Positions 1 to 7,031 of a stretch of 21,117 nt of DNA are shown here, piece by piece. This DNA is from a bacterium UBP8_UBA6595 (GTDB lineage Bacteria; Margulisbacteria; Marinamargulisbacteria; UBA6595), in assembly GCA_002433595.1 (NCBI GenBank), contig DJIL01000010.1:27504-48620 (forward strand), written 5' to 3'. Position numbers and translations under genes: made by a program. Position 1 is the stretch's first letter; each line of letters starts with the position of its first letter. Below the pieces are notes generated by a model. The model did not search any database. It was given only the letters and a program-made list of their open reading frames with translations, and was not told the origin of the DNA.

Positions 1-701
1 TTTCTAGGATCATCTTCAGGAATCCCCGCTTCAACTTTACCGACCAAATCAGCGCCAACATCAGCTGCTTTTGTGAAAATACCACCACCGACACGAGCAA
101 ATAGAGCTAAAACAGAGGCGCCCATACAGTATGTCAACAATGTTGTTGTGATTTCCATTAAAATTGCATTTTGAACATTTTCAGCACCCAATAAAGCGTT
201 GCTGATTCCCCATAAGTTTTGACCATAAGCCCAATTCAAACCAAAAAACCAAACTGAAATGTCGAGAAGTCCAAACCCGACAACAACCAGACCCATAACG
301 GCGCCGGCTCGAAACGATAGACGCAATCCACTGGACAAACTGGTTTGACATGCAGCAGCCGTTCGCGCAGCTGCGTTTGTGGCTGTTTTCATACCTAAAA
401 AGCCACAAAGCCCTGACCAAAGACCACCACTTAGGAAAGCAAATGGGACAAATGGGTTTTGAATACCTTTGAGCGAAAGGTACCCCAATAGTAAAAATAG
501 AATAGCAAATACAATGCCGACAACGCGGTATTGACGCGTTAAATAAGCCATGGCGCCTTCTTTAACATAGCCTGCAATCTCTTGCATGCGACTAGTCCCT
601 TCAGATGCTTGGTTAATTTTTTTTGTTAATGCGAATGCTGTTAGTAGGGCAATTAATGCCGATGATGGGGCTAGTAGCCAAATAGCCGGTATAAAATCCA
701 T
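1..701 (-). CDS. hppA: Membrane-bound proton- or sodium-translocating pyrophosphatase (partial, N-terminal part)
   Basis: Integral membrane pump that couples hydrolysis of pyrophosphate to H+ or Na+ export across the inner membrane. About 233 residues are present and the C-terminal two thirds lie beyond the left edge. The translation shows several hydrophobic helices (near residues 3-25, 57-77, 80-100 and 125-150). Near residue 210 comes the family signature GGGIFTKAADVGADLVGKVE followed by GIPEDDPR, part of the pyrophosphate site with its Asp and Lys residues. The residue that separates K+-dependent from K+-independent enzymes is outside the window. Two in-frame ATGs exist, at 707 and 701, and each has its own upstream purine run (AAGGAG and AAGGA). 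I chose 701 because AAGGA lies 8 bases before it. It follows pyrE after a gap of about 90 bases. The family call is secure; the ion specificity is unknown. Confidence 0.93.
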   Translation of the reverse strand, partial: MDFIPAIWLLAPSSALIALLTAFALTKKINQASEGTSRMQEIAGYVKEGAMAYLTRQYRVVGIVFAILFLLLGYLSLKGIQNPFVPFAFLSGGLWSGLCGFLGMKTATNAAARTAAACQTSLSSGLRLSFRAGAVMGLVVVGFGLLDISVWFFGLNWAYGQNLWGISNALLGAENVQNAILMEITTTLLTYCMGASVLALFARVGGGIFTKAADVGADLVGKVEAGIPEDDPR

Positions 702-794
702 GATCATAGTCCTTAGTCTCCTTTTTATAACTCTTAAGTAGAGTAATTACACGCTTAACATTCTAATTATTCGATTAAGTGTAGCGTAACTGAT
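702..794 (-). other. Leader region between pyrE and hppA
   Basis: A non-coding gap of about 90 bases. Read on the minus strand it is AT-rich, contains a short palindrome (ACTCT, five bases, AGAGT; around 733-747) and ends in the purine-rich run AAAAAGGAGACTAAGGA just before hppA. I see no convincing -35/-10 pair and no U-tract terminator after pyrE, so hppA may be co-transcribed with pyrE or have its own weak promoter. Confidence 0.3.
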
Positions 795-1337
795 TTAAAC
801 TTGTCTAGCAATTTCGTGCAAGTCATTGGCAGACACAACACTATCGATGGAGTACCCAGCGGTTTGAATGCTTTCAATAGCGCCTTCTTCACGATTAATA
901 ACCGCTACAATATGAATAGGCGTTAATCGATTGTTTTGTAAAATAGCGCATGCGTTTAGCACGGCACCGCCGGTTGTGATTACGTCTTCAATCATAACAA
1001 CGCGCTCATTTTCTGTATAAACACCTTCTATGCTACGTTGCGTACCATAAGCCTTGTCCGACTTTCTAACAATAATAAACGGTTTTTTGACCAACAAGCT
1101 AACAGCCGTAGCGATTGAAACAGCCCCCAATTCCGGTGCTGCAATCCGATCATATGTTGACGGATTTGGTAATAATGCAGCAATTCGCTCAGCAATGCGT
1201 GCTAAAATAGTCGGGTCACTAGAGAAGCGGTACTTATCAATATAAAAACTGGTTTTCTTGCCCGAACGAGTTTCAAAGGATCCGGTTAGATATGCCACCT
1301 CATAAATGGCAGTTACTAATGTTTGGTGCGCATGCAT
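795..1337 (-). CDS. pyrE: Orotate phosphoribosyltransferase
   Basis: Transfers the phosphoribosyl group of PRPP to orotate to make OMP, the fifth step of de novo pyrimidine synthesis, in the cytosol. The 180-residue protein has the PRPP-binding loop VVMIEDVITTGG (residues 113-124) and the Lys/Arg-rich segment RKSDKAYGTQRSIEG (91-105) of the catalytic flexible loop. At 180 residues it is shorter than the E. coli enzyme (about 213) and its motifs (RIAAPELGAV, KAYGTQ) look more like the short PyrE type found in many non-enteric bacteria and archaea. It starts with ATG three bases after the rplY stop, with GGA about 7 bases upstream, so it is translated in tandem with rplY. The family call is secure; the subtype remark is by eye. 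Confidence 0.93.
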   Translation of the reverse strand: MHAHQTLVTAIYEVAYLTGSFETRSGKKTSFYIDKYRFSSDPTILARIAERIAALLPNPSTYDRIAAPELGAVSIATAVSLLVKKPFIIVRKSDKAYGTQRSIEGVYTENERVVMIEDVITTGGAVLNACAILQNNRLTPIHIVAVINREEGAIESIQTAGYSIDSVVSANDLHEIARQV

Positions 1338-1340
1338 GGA

Positions 1341-1931
1341 CTATCCAGCAGATTGGCTGCTTTCAATGTCTTCTGCTTTAGTTCCTTTAGGAGCGGCAAC
1401 TTTAACAACGACTCGATTGCTGTCGGTGACAATGCTGACGCCATTTGGCAACGGGATATCGCTAATTTTCAATGCTTTTTCTAAACCTAAATGGGCAATG
1501 TTAACGGGTAGTGCAGCTGGAATGTCTTTAGGTAAACAGGATACTGTGATTTCATTAATAATAGTGAGTAGTAAACCACCAAGCTTAACCCCCTTGGGAT
1601 TGCCTTCAAAGCGTAACGGCACGGTAATTGTTAACGACTTTTTTGGATCAATACATAGAAAATCAAGATGCCTCACTTTTCCTGTAATTGGATGCTTAAT
1701 AACTTCATGGATAAGGACTTGATGCGTAGTGCCCGCCAGGTTTAATGCAATTAGTGTATTTTTACCACTATCAGAGCACAGAACGGACCGGATGAATGGC
1801 TCAGTAATACTAATGGAAGTATTGGCGAGGCTGTTTCCATAGACAACTGCTGGAATTAAACCATCTTTTCGAAGGGCTCGAGCCTTCTTTTTTCCAGTAC
1901 CTCTTTCTTTATACTCTAATTCTATTGTCAT
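1341..1931 (-). CDS. rplY: Large ribosomal subunit protein bL25, long CTC form
   Basis: Binds 5S rRNA in the central protuberance of the 50S subunit. The 196-residue protein has the N-terminal L25 5S-binding domain (about 1-90; KKKARALRKDGLIPAVVYG at 14-32 is typical) followed by a C-terminal CTC-type beta domain (about 95-186). This is the long form; the E. coli protein is 94 residues and lacks the second domain. GAGGA stands 5 bases before the ATG, one of the clearest ribosome binding sites in the window. It is followed immediately by pyrE. In many proteobacteria the long rplY lies next to prs and pth; here prs is 17 kb away, so that linkage has been broken. Confidence 0.93.
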   Translation of the reverse strand: MTIELEYKERGTGKKKARALRKDGLIPAVVYGNSLANTSISITEPFIRSVLCSDSGKNTLIALNLAGTTHQVLIHEVIKHPITGKVRHLDFLCIDPKKSLTITVPLRFEGNPKGVKLGGLLLTIINEITVSCLPKDIPAALPVNIAHLGLEKALKISDIPLPNGVSIVTDSNRVVVKVAAPKGTKAEDIESSQSAG

Positions 1932-1975
1932 ACTTTTCCTCGCTTCTTATTAAATGTTTTTATAGTTAAGTTAAT

Positions 1976-2005
1976 AGTGTACCAGCTTATGGCTTATTTA
2001 TTCAA
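1976..2005 (-). promoter_or_regulatory. Possible sigma70 promoter for rplY-pyrE
   Basis: On the minus strand, TTGAAT (2005-2000) is separated by 18 bases from TACACT (1981-1976), which fits a weak sigma70 promoter in the 70-base gap between bioB and rplY. The -35 box overlaps the bioB stop codon. Each box matches four of six consensus positions, so this is only a candidate. Confidence 0.3.
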
Positions 2006-3033
2006 TTTGTTTGCACAGGTCTTAGGGCTTCTTTTGTTTTTAATTGAACCGAAGGATCGTGCGTTTCGGCCTTAATACCAGCAAGTAGGGCGTCAACGCT
2101 TGTATTGGATTCAATATCAAACCCGGCGTCTTGGATCATTTTTAATGTTTCAAATTGATGGGTACCTACAGTATTTAGGTACCCATCCATAAACAATGAA
2201 TTTGCGGGGTATAGCCCCATTACCTGGAGGCTTCGCAAGTGGTATTCACGTCCAGCAGCCATTCGAATTTCAGCATCAGTATTAATAAGTCGAAATAGAC
2301 ATAAAACGCGTAGGCAAAACTCAGGGGTGAGTGTGTTGCAGTTTTCAAATGGAGTACCCGGTACCGGAATTAAAAAGTTAATTGGAATTGAGCGCACATT
2401 TAGGGATTTTAGTTTTAAGGCCATTGCGATCAACTCGTCATGTGTTTCACCCATGCCAACAATAATACCTGAGCACAACGTTAAACCCGCTTTTTGCGCT
2501 GAGGTCAGGGTGTTGAGTCGATCCATGTAGGTGTGAGTGGTGCAAATATCGGCGTATTTATCTTCTGATGTATTAATATTATGATTGAGTCGATCCAAGC
2601 CAGCTTGTTGCAAGGCAATAGCCATGCCATCATTTATTAGACCGGCAGATAAGCACACTTCTTTGTCGGGGTGTTTGCGCTTGATGGTTCGAATAACATC
2701 AGTTATTTGATTGATTTTTGTTGGGGTAGGGCCACGGCCCGACAATACCATACAATATCGGTGGGCCCCTTGTTCATAGGCACGAGTTGCTTCTTCTAGC
2801 ATTTCATCGGCTGGTTTTAGACCATAAGTCTCAATGTTTGAATCGGCGGTTTTTGCTTGGGCACAGTAAGAACAGTCTTCAGGGCAATGCCCATTTTGCG
2901 CATTGTTAATAATATGAATCGTAACTTGCTTTCCAAAATGACGCTCGCGAATTGAAAATGCAGAATCCAATAATTCAGTGATTGGTGTTGTTGTTAAGTA
3001 TTTGTTGTATTGATTTTCCATATGAAAGAGCAT
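2002..3033 (-). CDS. bioB: Biotin synthase (radical SAM)
   Basis: Inserts sulfur into dethiobiotin to make biotin, using a SAM-cleaving [4Fe-4S] cluster and a sacrificial [2Fe-2S] cluster. The 343-residue protein shows the radical-SAM motif with Cys50, Cys54 and Cys57 (CPEDCSYC). The likely [2Fe-2S] ligands are Cys94, Cys127 and Cys187 plus an Arg in RMAAGRE (257-263). The C-terminal half (LIPVPGTPFENCNTL, HLRSLQVMGLYPANSLF) resembles the BioB type of Bacteroidetes, Planctomycetes and deltaproteobacteria more than that of E. coli. No other biotin gene is in the window. ATG at 3033 has no clear ribosome binding site; an in-frame ATG at 3021 is an alternative. It is divergent from the 602-residue ORF. 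No BirA-type operator is recognisable. Confidence 0.92.
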   Translation of the reverse strand: MLFHMENQYNKYLTTTPITELLDSAFSIRERHFGKQVTIHIINNAQNGHCPEDCSYCAQAKTADSNIETYGLKPADEMLEEATRAYEQGAHRYCMVLSGRGPTPTKINQITDVIRTIKRKHPDKEVCLSAGLINDGMAIALQQAGLDRLNHNINTSEDKYADICTTHTYMDRLNTLTSAQKAGLTLCSGIIVGMGETHDELIAMALKLKSLNVRSIPINFLIPVPGTPFENCNTLTPEFCLRVLCLFRLINTDAEIRMAAGREYHLRSLQVMGLYPANSLFMDGYLNTVGTHQFETLKMIQDAGFDIESNTSVDALLAGIKAETHDPSVQLKTKEALRPVQTN

Positions 3034-3123
3034 TGTACCGTGTTTTAGGTGTGGTCATCAATATTAAAATTTAGTACACTAATATAATTATGAATAAAAA
3101 TTATATAAATCAAAAAAAAACCA
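3034..3123. promoter_or_regulatory. Divergent promoter region between bioB and the 602-residue gene
   Basis: A 90-base, very AT-rich spacer that must hold the 5' signals of both divergent genes. A perfect TATAAT is present on the plus strand (3083-3088) and another on the minus strand (3105-3100), but neither has a good -35 box at normal spacing. No BirA or BioR palindrome was recognised. A run of nine A's directly precedes the plus-strand ATG in place of a Shine-Dalgarno sequence. Confidence 0.35.
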
Positions 3124-4932
3124 ATGACAGTTAGTCTGCCCCATTCTTTTCATATTCCAGTCATGGGAACTGCTTTTACAATTGATACACCCTTACGCGT
3201 CGCTCCGTATGGTATTTCTTCTGTTATTTCCTTGTGCGATGATGAATTATTTGAAGAAATGCGACAATCGTTGGTGGTAAAGCATTCGGAATTCGGACCA
3301 TTTGTAAGCATCCCAAAGTCCGATCAAGATCATCGAGCCAAGCGAATAACAGCCTATTTAGATTTAATTCATAATTTAACCACTCAAAAATTTGATCAAA
3401 TCAGACAATCAAATTTTGACACCGGATCTGAGATTACACGGTATTTTGAGTTATTAGAAAACCGACATCCTTTAAAACTTGCCTATAACGCAATGCTTGA
3501 GTTACCCGAAGGTCATGAAAAAACAGAGGCTCAAAACCAGCTGCGTCAAACCATGAAAATGGGATCCATTGATGTCAATATTATGACAAAGTTAGATCGC
3601 GATATTTACGAGCGTAAAACAGGGGATAAACTACCAGAAATTTATTCGGATGCTATTGCTGGACTGCGAGGGTATGCAAATAGTCAATTGGATAATTCAT
3701 CCATTGTCTTTTCCGCTGGATTTAACCGTCGCTTATTTGCTTATATTGAGAAGTGCTCAGATTTTTTTCCTGATGCAGTGGGCCATGTAAAAAAGCGCAT
3801 TATTTTGAAAGTCTCTGATTTTCGATCATCGCAAATACAAGGCACGTTTTTAGCAAAAAAAGGGGTATGGGTGTATGAGCATCGCATTGAGTCCGGATTA
3901 AATTGTGGGGGGCACGCATTTGCAACAGATGGGCTTTTAATGGGCCCTATTTTAGCGGAATTTCGGGATAAAAAAGCAGCGCTTACCAGTAAGCTTTACC
4001 AGCTATGTAACCAAGTATTGGCGAATAAGCAAATGCATGAGTACGTGAAGCAGCCTGAGACACGAATCACATTTCAAGGAGGAATTGGCACATACGAGGA
4101 AGAGCGTGTGTTGTTGGATTATTATCAAGTAGATGGAACCGGTTGGGCGAGTCCGTTTTTACTGGTTCCAGAAGCCACAACAGTAGATGAAGCAACGCGG
4201 AAGCAGTTAGCTAAAGCAACGCCAAGAGAGTTGTATTTAAGTAAGATATCACCGCTTGGGGTTCCGTTCAACACCATGAAAGATACCCACAGTGAAACAG
4301 AAAAATTGGCGCGTGTACAACAAGGAAAACCAGGGAGTATTTGTCCCAAAGGGTATTTAGTTAGCAATACAGAGTTTACAAAAGTGCCAATTTGCACAGC
4401 ATCAAAAACGTATCAGCGACTAAAAGTCAAATCGATTGAAGCCACGGGGGTTGTGGGTGACGCACTGGAACAGCTTAAGTCAGATGTGTACACAAAAGCG
4501 TGTTTATGCGAAGATTTGGCTGCGCCAGCATTAATTCAGAACAAGAGTGAGTCTAAGCGCATTCAGGTCACAGCAGTGTGTCCGGGTCCAAACATCGCTT
4601 ATTTCAAAGATTTTTTTCATATGGATGCCATGATTGATCATATCTATGGACGAGTGTCGATTATGCATGATGCACTTAGACCCAATGTATTTATTAAGGA
4701 AATAGACTTGTACATTCGTTATTGGGTGGATCAAGTTAATTTATCTATGCATGCATTGGATAATCGAAAGAAAACTTATTTTATAAACTTTAAAGACAAC
4801 TTGCTAGCTGGAATAGACTACTATTTAAGTATTGTTGATACAAAGTTTGACTTTTCTAAGCATGACTTATTGAAACTTAAAGAAACCCTGACTATGCGTA
4901 ATCAAGAATTCTCAGAGATTTTATTAAATTAA
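3124..4932 (+). CDS. Uncharacterised conserved protein, possible FMN-type TIM-barrel enzyme with a C-terminal cysteine cluster
   Basis: A 602-residue protein with no signal peptide or membrane helix, hence probably cytosolic. I do not recognise a characterised function; the sequence recalls a conserved family of unknown function that I associate mainly with Bacteroidetes (memory only). The N-terminus (IPVMGTAFTIDTPLRVAPYGISSV, residues 11-34), the segment ESGLNCGGHAF (256-266) and FQGGIGT (317-323) followed by GTGWASPFLLVPEA recall the flavin TIM barrels of nitronate monooxygenase or IMP dehydrogenase, where a glycine-rich late strand binds phosphate. Residues 407-486 contain five cysteines (407, 424, 460, 462, 486; ICPKG, ICTAS, CLCED, VCPGPN) that could bind an Fe-S cluster or zinc. 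The gene stands alone on the plus strand between minus-strand genes and faces away from bioB. It has no visible ribosome binding site. Confidence 0.8.
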   Translation: MTVSLPHSFHIPVMGTAFTIDTPLRVAPYGISSVISLCDDELFEEMRQSLVVKHSEFGPFVSIPKSDQDHRAKRITAYLDLIHNLTTQKFDQIRQSNFDTGSEITRYFELLENRHPLKLAYNAMLELPEGHEKTEAQNQLRQTMKMGSIDVNIMTKLDRDIYERKTGDKLPEIYSDAIAGLRGYANSQLDNSSIVFSAGFNRRLFAYIEKCSDFFPDAVGHVKKRIILKVSDFRSSQIQGTFLAKKGVWVYEHRIESGLNCGGHAFATDGLLMGPILAEFRDKKAALTSKLYQLCNQVLANKQMHEYVKQPETRITFQGGIGTYEEERVLLDYYQVDGTGWASPFLLVPEATTVDEATRKQLAKATPRELYLSKISPLGVPFNTMKDTHSETEKLARVQQGKPGSICPKGYLVSNTEFTKVPICTASKTYQRLKVKSIEATGVVGDALEQLKSDVYTKACLCEDLAAPALIQNKSESKRIQVTAVCPGPNIAYFKDFFHMDAMIDHIYGRVSIMHDALRPNVFIKEIDLYIRYWVDQVNLSMHALDNRKKTYFINFKDNLLAGIDYYLSIVDTKFDFSKHDLLKLKETLTMRNQEFSEILLN

Positions 4933-4954
4933 ACGTCTAGGAATCTAAATATAA

Positions 4955-5815
4955 TTAATCGCCCAATTTAGAGAATTGGACGTTTCCATGAATAGAGAAT
5001 TCAACTACCGCATCGCATACTATTCGATGTTCGCGATGGTTGGCGCTAGAAAAACACCGGTGCCACTGGCCTTTGATCCAGAACGCACTACCCATTAGGC
5101 ATCGGTATGTCCAGTAGGCCAATTTACCATAGTGTTTTTTGACAATCCAAAAGCCGCCGCGATAGCCTTCAATTAATACAAAATGCTGAACAGTTTTGGA
5201 TGATGCGCCAATACTATGAGTGGCGGATACACAGGGGTAATAATATACTTTTTTGTTATCGTTTCGAATGCGCAAGCATAAATCAATATCGTCGTTATAG
5301 AAGAAAAAAGCACCGTCAAGGCCACGAAGCGTGTCGCGAAAATAGTTGGTTTTGAGTAACATAACAGCCCCAGATAAAAAACGAACGGACCGGGGTTTTT
5401 TAGTGGTGTATAGCCAACGACTCAGACTATTGCCGGGTACTTGCAATCGACCATCTTCATGCAACAGTTTAGGGGCAATAACGCCAATGCTTGGGTCAGA
5501 TTTCATGACAGAAACAAGGCTATCAATTGTTTTAGGCTCAACAAAGGCATCACTGTTTAATAATAGTGTGTACGCACCGGTTGCATGGGGAAGCAAATGA
5601 TTAACACCATTGGGAAACCCGATATTTTTATCAAGTTCTAGAATAGTCGCGCGATCGCGATACGGTTGGAGAACATTTATGGAATTATCACTAGAGTTGT
5701 TATCTAAAATTAATAGTTCAAATTGCAGCGTTGTCTGACTTTTCTCAATACACTGTAGACACCGCTCTAAAAAAGACGCCCCATTAAAATTAACAATGAG
5801 TATACTAACGTCCAC
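4955..5815 (-). CDS. GT2 family glycosyltransferase (rhamnosyltransferase-like)
   Basis: Probably transfers a sugar from a nucleotide-sugar donor to an envelope glycan or lipid on the cytosolic face of the membrane; donor and acceptor cannot be read from the sequence. The 286-residue protein has the GT-A start VSILIVNFNG (3-11), LDNNSSDNS with Asp38 (37-45), NIGFPNGVN (64-72), the DxD-like LLLNSDA (84-90), the catalytic acidic segment FFYNDDIDLCLRI (171-183) and THS at 199-201. This order matches WbbL/GumK-type GT2 proteins that often make O-antigen or cell-wall glycans. The start is GTG at 5815, overlapping the end of the purS-like gene by 11 bases, so it is the last gene of the dprA operon. 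The stop lies 22 bases from the convergent end of the 602-residue gene. Confidence 0.88.
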   Translation of the reverse strand: MDVSILIVNFNGASFLERCLQCIEKSQTTLQFELLILDNNSSDNSINVLQPYRDRATILELDKNIGFPNGVNHLLPHATGAYTLLLNSDAFVEPKTIDSLVSVMKSDPSIGVIAPKLLHEDGRLQVPGNSLSRWLYTTKKPRSVRFLSGAVMLLKTNYFRDTLRGLDGAFFFYNDDIDLCLRIRNDNKKVYYYPCVSATHSIGASSKTVQHFVLIEGYRGGFWIVKKHYGKLAYWTYRCLMGSAFWIKGQWHRCFSSANHREHRIVCDAVVEFSIHGNVQFSKLGD

Positions 5816-6275
5816 GTACTAAGGTGTAGGTTTCTCCAATTGTATTGACCAATAATGGCTCAACAATTGTATTAATTATATCAGATTCTTGAACACCCGG
5901 TTCAACATGAATGCCCCAAGCATGATTATGGGTCATATTTGTAATATTAATTACGTTTAATTGGTTAATAATAGCCACGCGATCGGCGTAGCTAACAGGT
6001 GTTTTGTCGGTAACATTTAAACAATAACTATCGTACAATGGGTGGTGTAAAAATTCGGGCTCTGTTAATGAAAATGCCGTATTGTTTGGATTAATTAAAC
6101 AGTCGTATTCGGTCAGAAGCTGTTGGACGTTGTTAGGATCTAGAGGCGTATCCGTATGCAAGGTAATAATGCTAAATCGGTATAAAGCATGTAAAGCTGT
6201 TTGATTCTTGAGTGCTGCGCGTGCAGAAATAGCATGCAAATCCGTATTTTTTGGCCAAGTATATATGTTAAGCAT
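5805..6275 (-). CDS. purS: PurS-like protein with tandem PurS domains (FGAM synthase subunit)
   Basis: Probably the small structural subunit that bridges PurQ and PurL in formylglycinamidine ribonucleotide synthase, step four of purine synthesis. Standalone PurS is about 80 residues; this protein has 156 and reads as two related halves. Residues 1-70 begin LNIYTWP, with Asp-rich DTPLDPNNVQQLLTEYDCLINP. Residues 80-150 contain VTDKTPVSYADRVAIINQL, WGIHVEPGVQESDIINTIVEPLLVN. Each half has the expected strand-helix-strand-strand-helix order. A similar PurS pair forms the N-terminal part of large PurL and exists as a separate unit in some bacteria. It overlaps the end of purQ by 8 bases, which strongly supports the functional link. 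Similarity within the halves is weak, so the symbol rests partly on context. The catalytic PurL is not in the window. Confidence 0.65.
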   Translation of the reverse strand: MLNIYTWPKNTDLHAISARAALKNQTALHALYRFSIITLHTDTPLDPNNVQQLLTEYDCLINPNNTAFSLTEPEFLHHPLYDSYCLNVTDKTPVSYADRVAIINQLNVINITNMTHNHAWGIHVEPGVQESDIINTIVEPLLVNTIGETYTLVRGR

Positions 6276-7029
6276 GGGTCACCGATTGAGAGTTTAAATG
6301 AGTCGCTAAATTATGAAACAGCCTATGCCATGGCCCAGGTGCTTGCGGGTCATGAACGAGTGTTTTTGATTGGTTTGGGGCAATGTGATGGGGTAACTGC
6401 CGAGTCAAATACCCGCGCTCCGGATGCGGCATTATAGCCAACACGTTACCTGTTGCGTTGGTCACGGCTGCAATATTCTGGGTACTACCATTGGGGTTGG
6501 CAGCATCGGTTTGACGCCCATCGGAGGTGCAATAATGCATGACAGGGAGCGCGTCGTTTGTGTTTTTGAATAAAAAACGGCCTTCTCCATGATTGATTGG
6601 AATGGGTAGTATGGTATCAATGCCACGAGTAAACAAGCTCTGCCCAGTAACACTGACATAGACCCAGTCACAAATAAAGCCCGTGCTTGTAGTATTTTTT
6701 TGATTAGCGGCTAACATTGTGTTTGGAATAATACCACTTTGAGCTAAAATTTGGCAGCCATTACAAATACCCAAAATAGGCTTTTGGGCTTCATTCGCAA
6801 TGCGTAGCCACTCAACAATTGGCGAGGTTGCAGCAATTGCCCCTGCTCGAACACGATCTTGGTAGGAAAATCCACCCGGGATTACATAGGCATCACAGGC
6901 ATTAAAATCAGATAGTTGGCATGACCAAGCGGGCAACCAACGCGTGTTTAAACCAGAAAATGAGAGTGCAGCATGGGTCTCACGTTCACAATTAGTTCCT
7001 GGAAATATAATAATGCCGACAGTTGCCAT
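6268..7029 (-). CDS. purQ: Phosphoribosylformylglycinamidine synthase subunit PurQ (glutaminase)
   Basis: Hydrolyses glutamine and channels ammonia to PurL for conversion of FGAR to FGAM in purine synthesis. The 253-residue class I amidotransferase shows VGIIIFPGTNCERE at the N-terminus, the oxyanion segment VIPGGFSYQDRVRAGAIA (49-66), the nucleophile elbow GICNGCQ with Cys89, and the catalytic pair His202 and Glu204 in MPHPER. The open frame extends upstream to a GTG at 7038, but ATG at 7029 gives the usual PurQ N-terminus and lies just after the stop of the TrxR-like gene. This is the small, stand-alone PurQ of the three-part enzyme rather than the fused gammaproteobacterial PurL. The tandem PurS-like gene follows with an 8-base overlap. 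Confidence 0.95.
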   Translation of the reverse strand: MATVGIIIFPGTNCERETHAALSFSGLNTRWLPAWSCQLSDFNACDAYVIPGGFSYQDRVRAGAIAATSPIVEWLRIANEAQKPILGICNGCQILAQSGIIPNTMLAANQKNTTSTGFICDWVYVSVTGQSLFTRGIDTILPIPINHGEGRFLFKNTNDALPVMHYCTSDGRQTDAANPNGSTQNIAAVTNATGNVLAIMPHPERGYLTRQLPHHIAPNQSKTLVHDPQAPGPWHRLFHNLATHLNSQSVTHA

Positions 7030-7031
7030 AC

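Noticed and set aside
181..420. Minus-strand frame of 79 codons at the left edge
   Set aside because: It is an out-of-frame reading within hppA, whose own frame carries the family motifs.
733..747. Small palindrome before hppA as an operator or terminator
   Set aside because: A five-base stem with a five-base AT-rich loop is expected by chance in such sequence and has no T run.
1306..1722. Plus-strand open frame of 138 codons antisense to rplY
   Set aside because: It is the mirror of a secure rplY frame, has no ribosome binding site, and shows no recognisable domain.
4933..4954. Terminator between the convergent 602-residue gene and the GT2 gene
   Set aside because: The 22-base gap is AT-rich without a hairpin.
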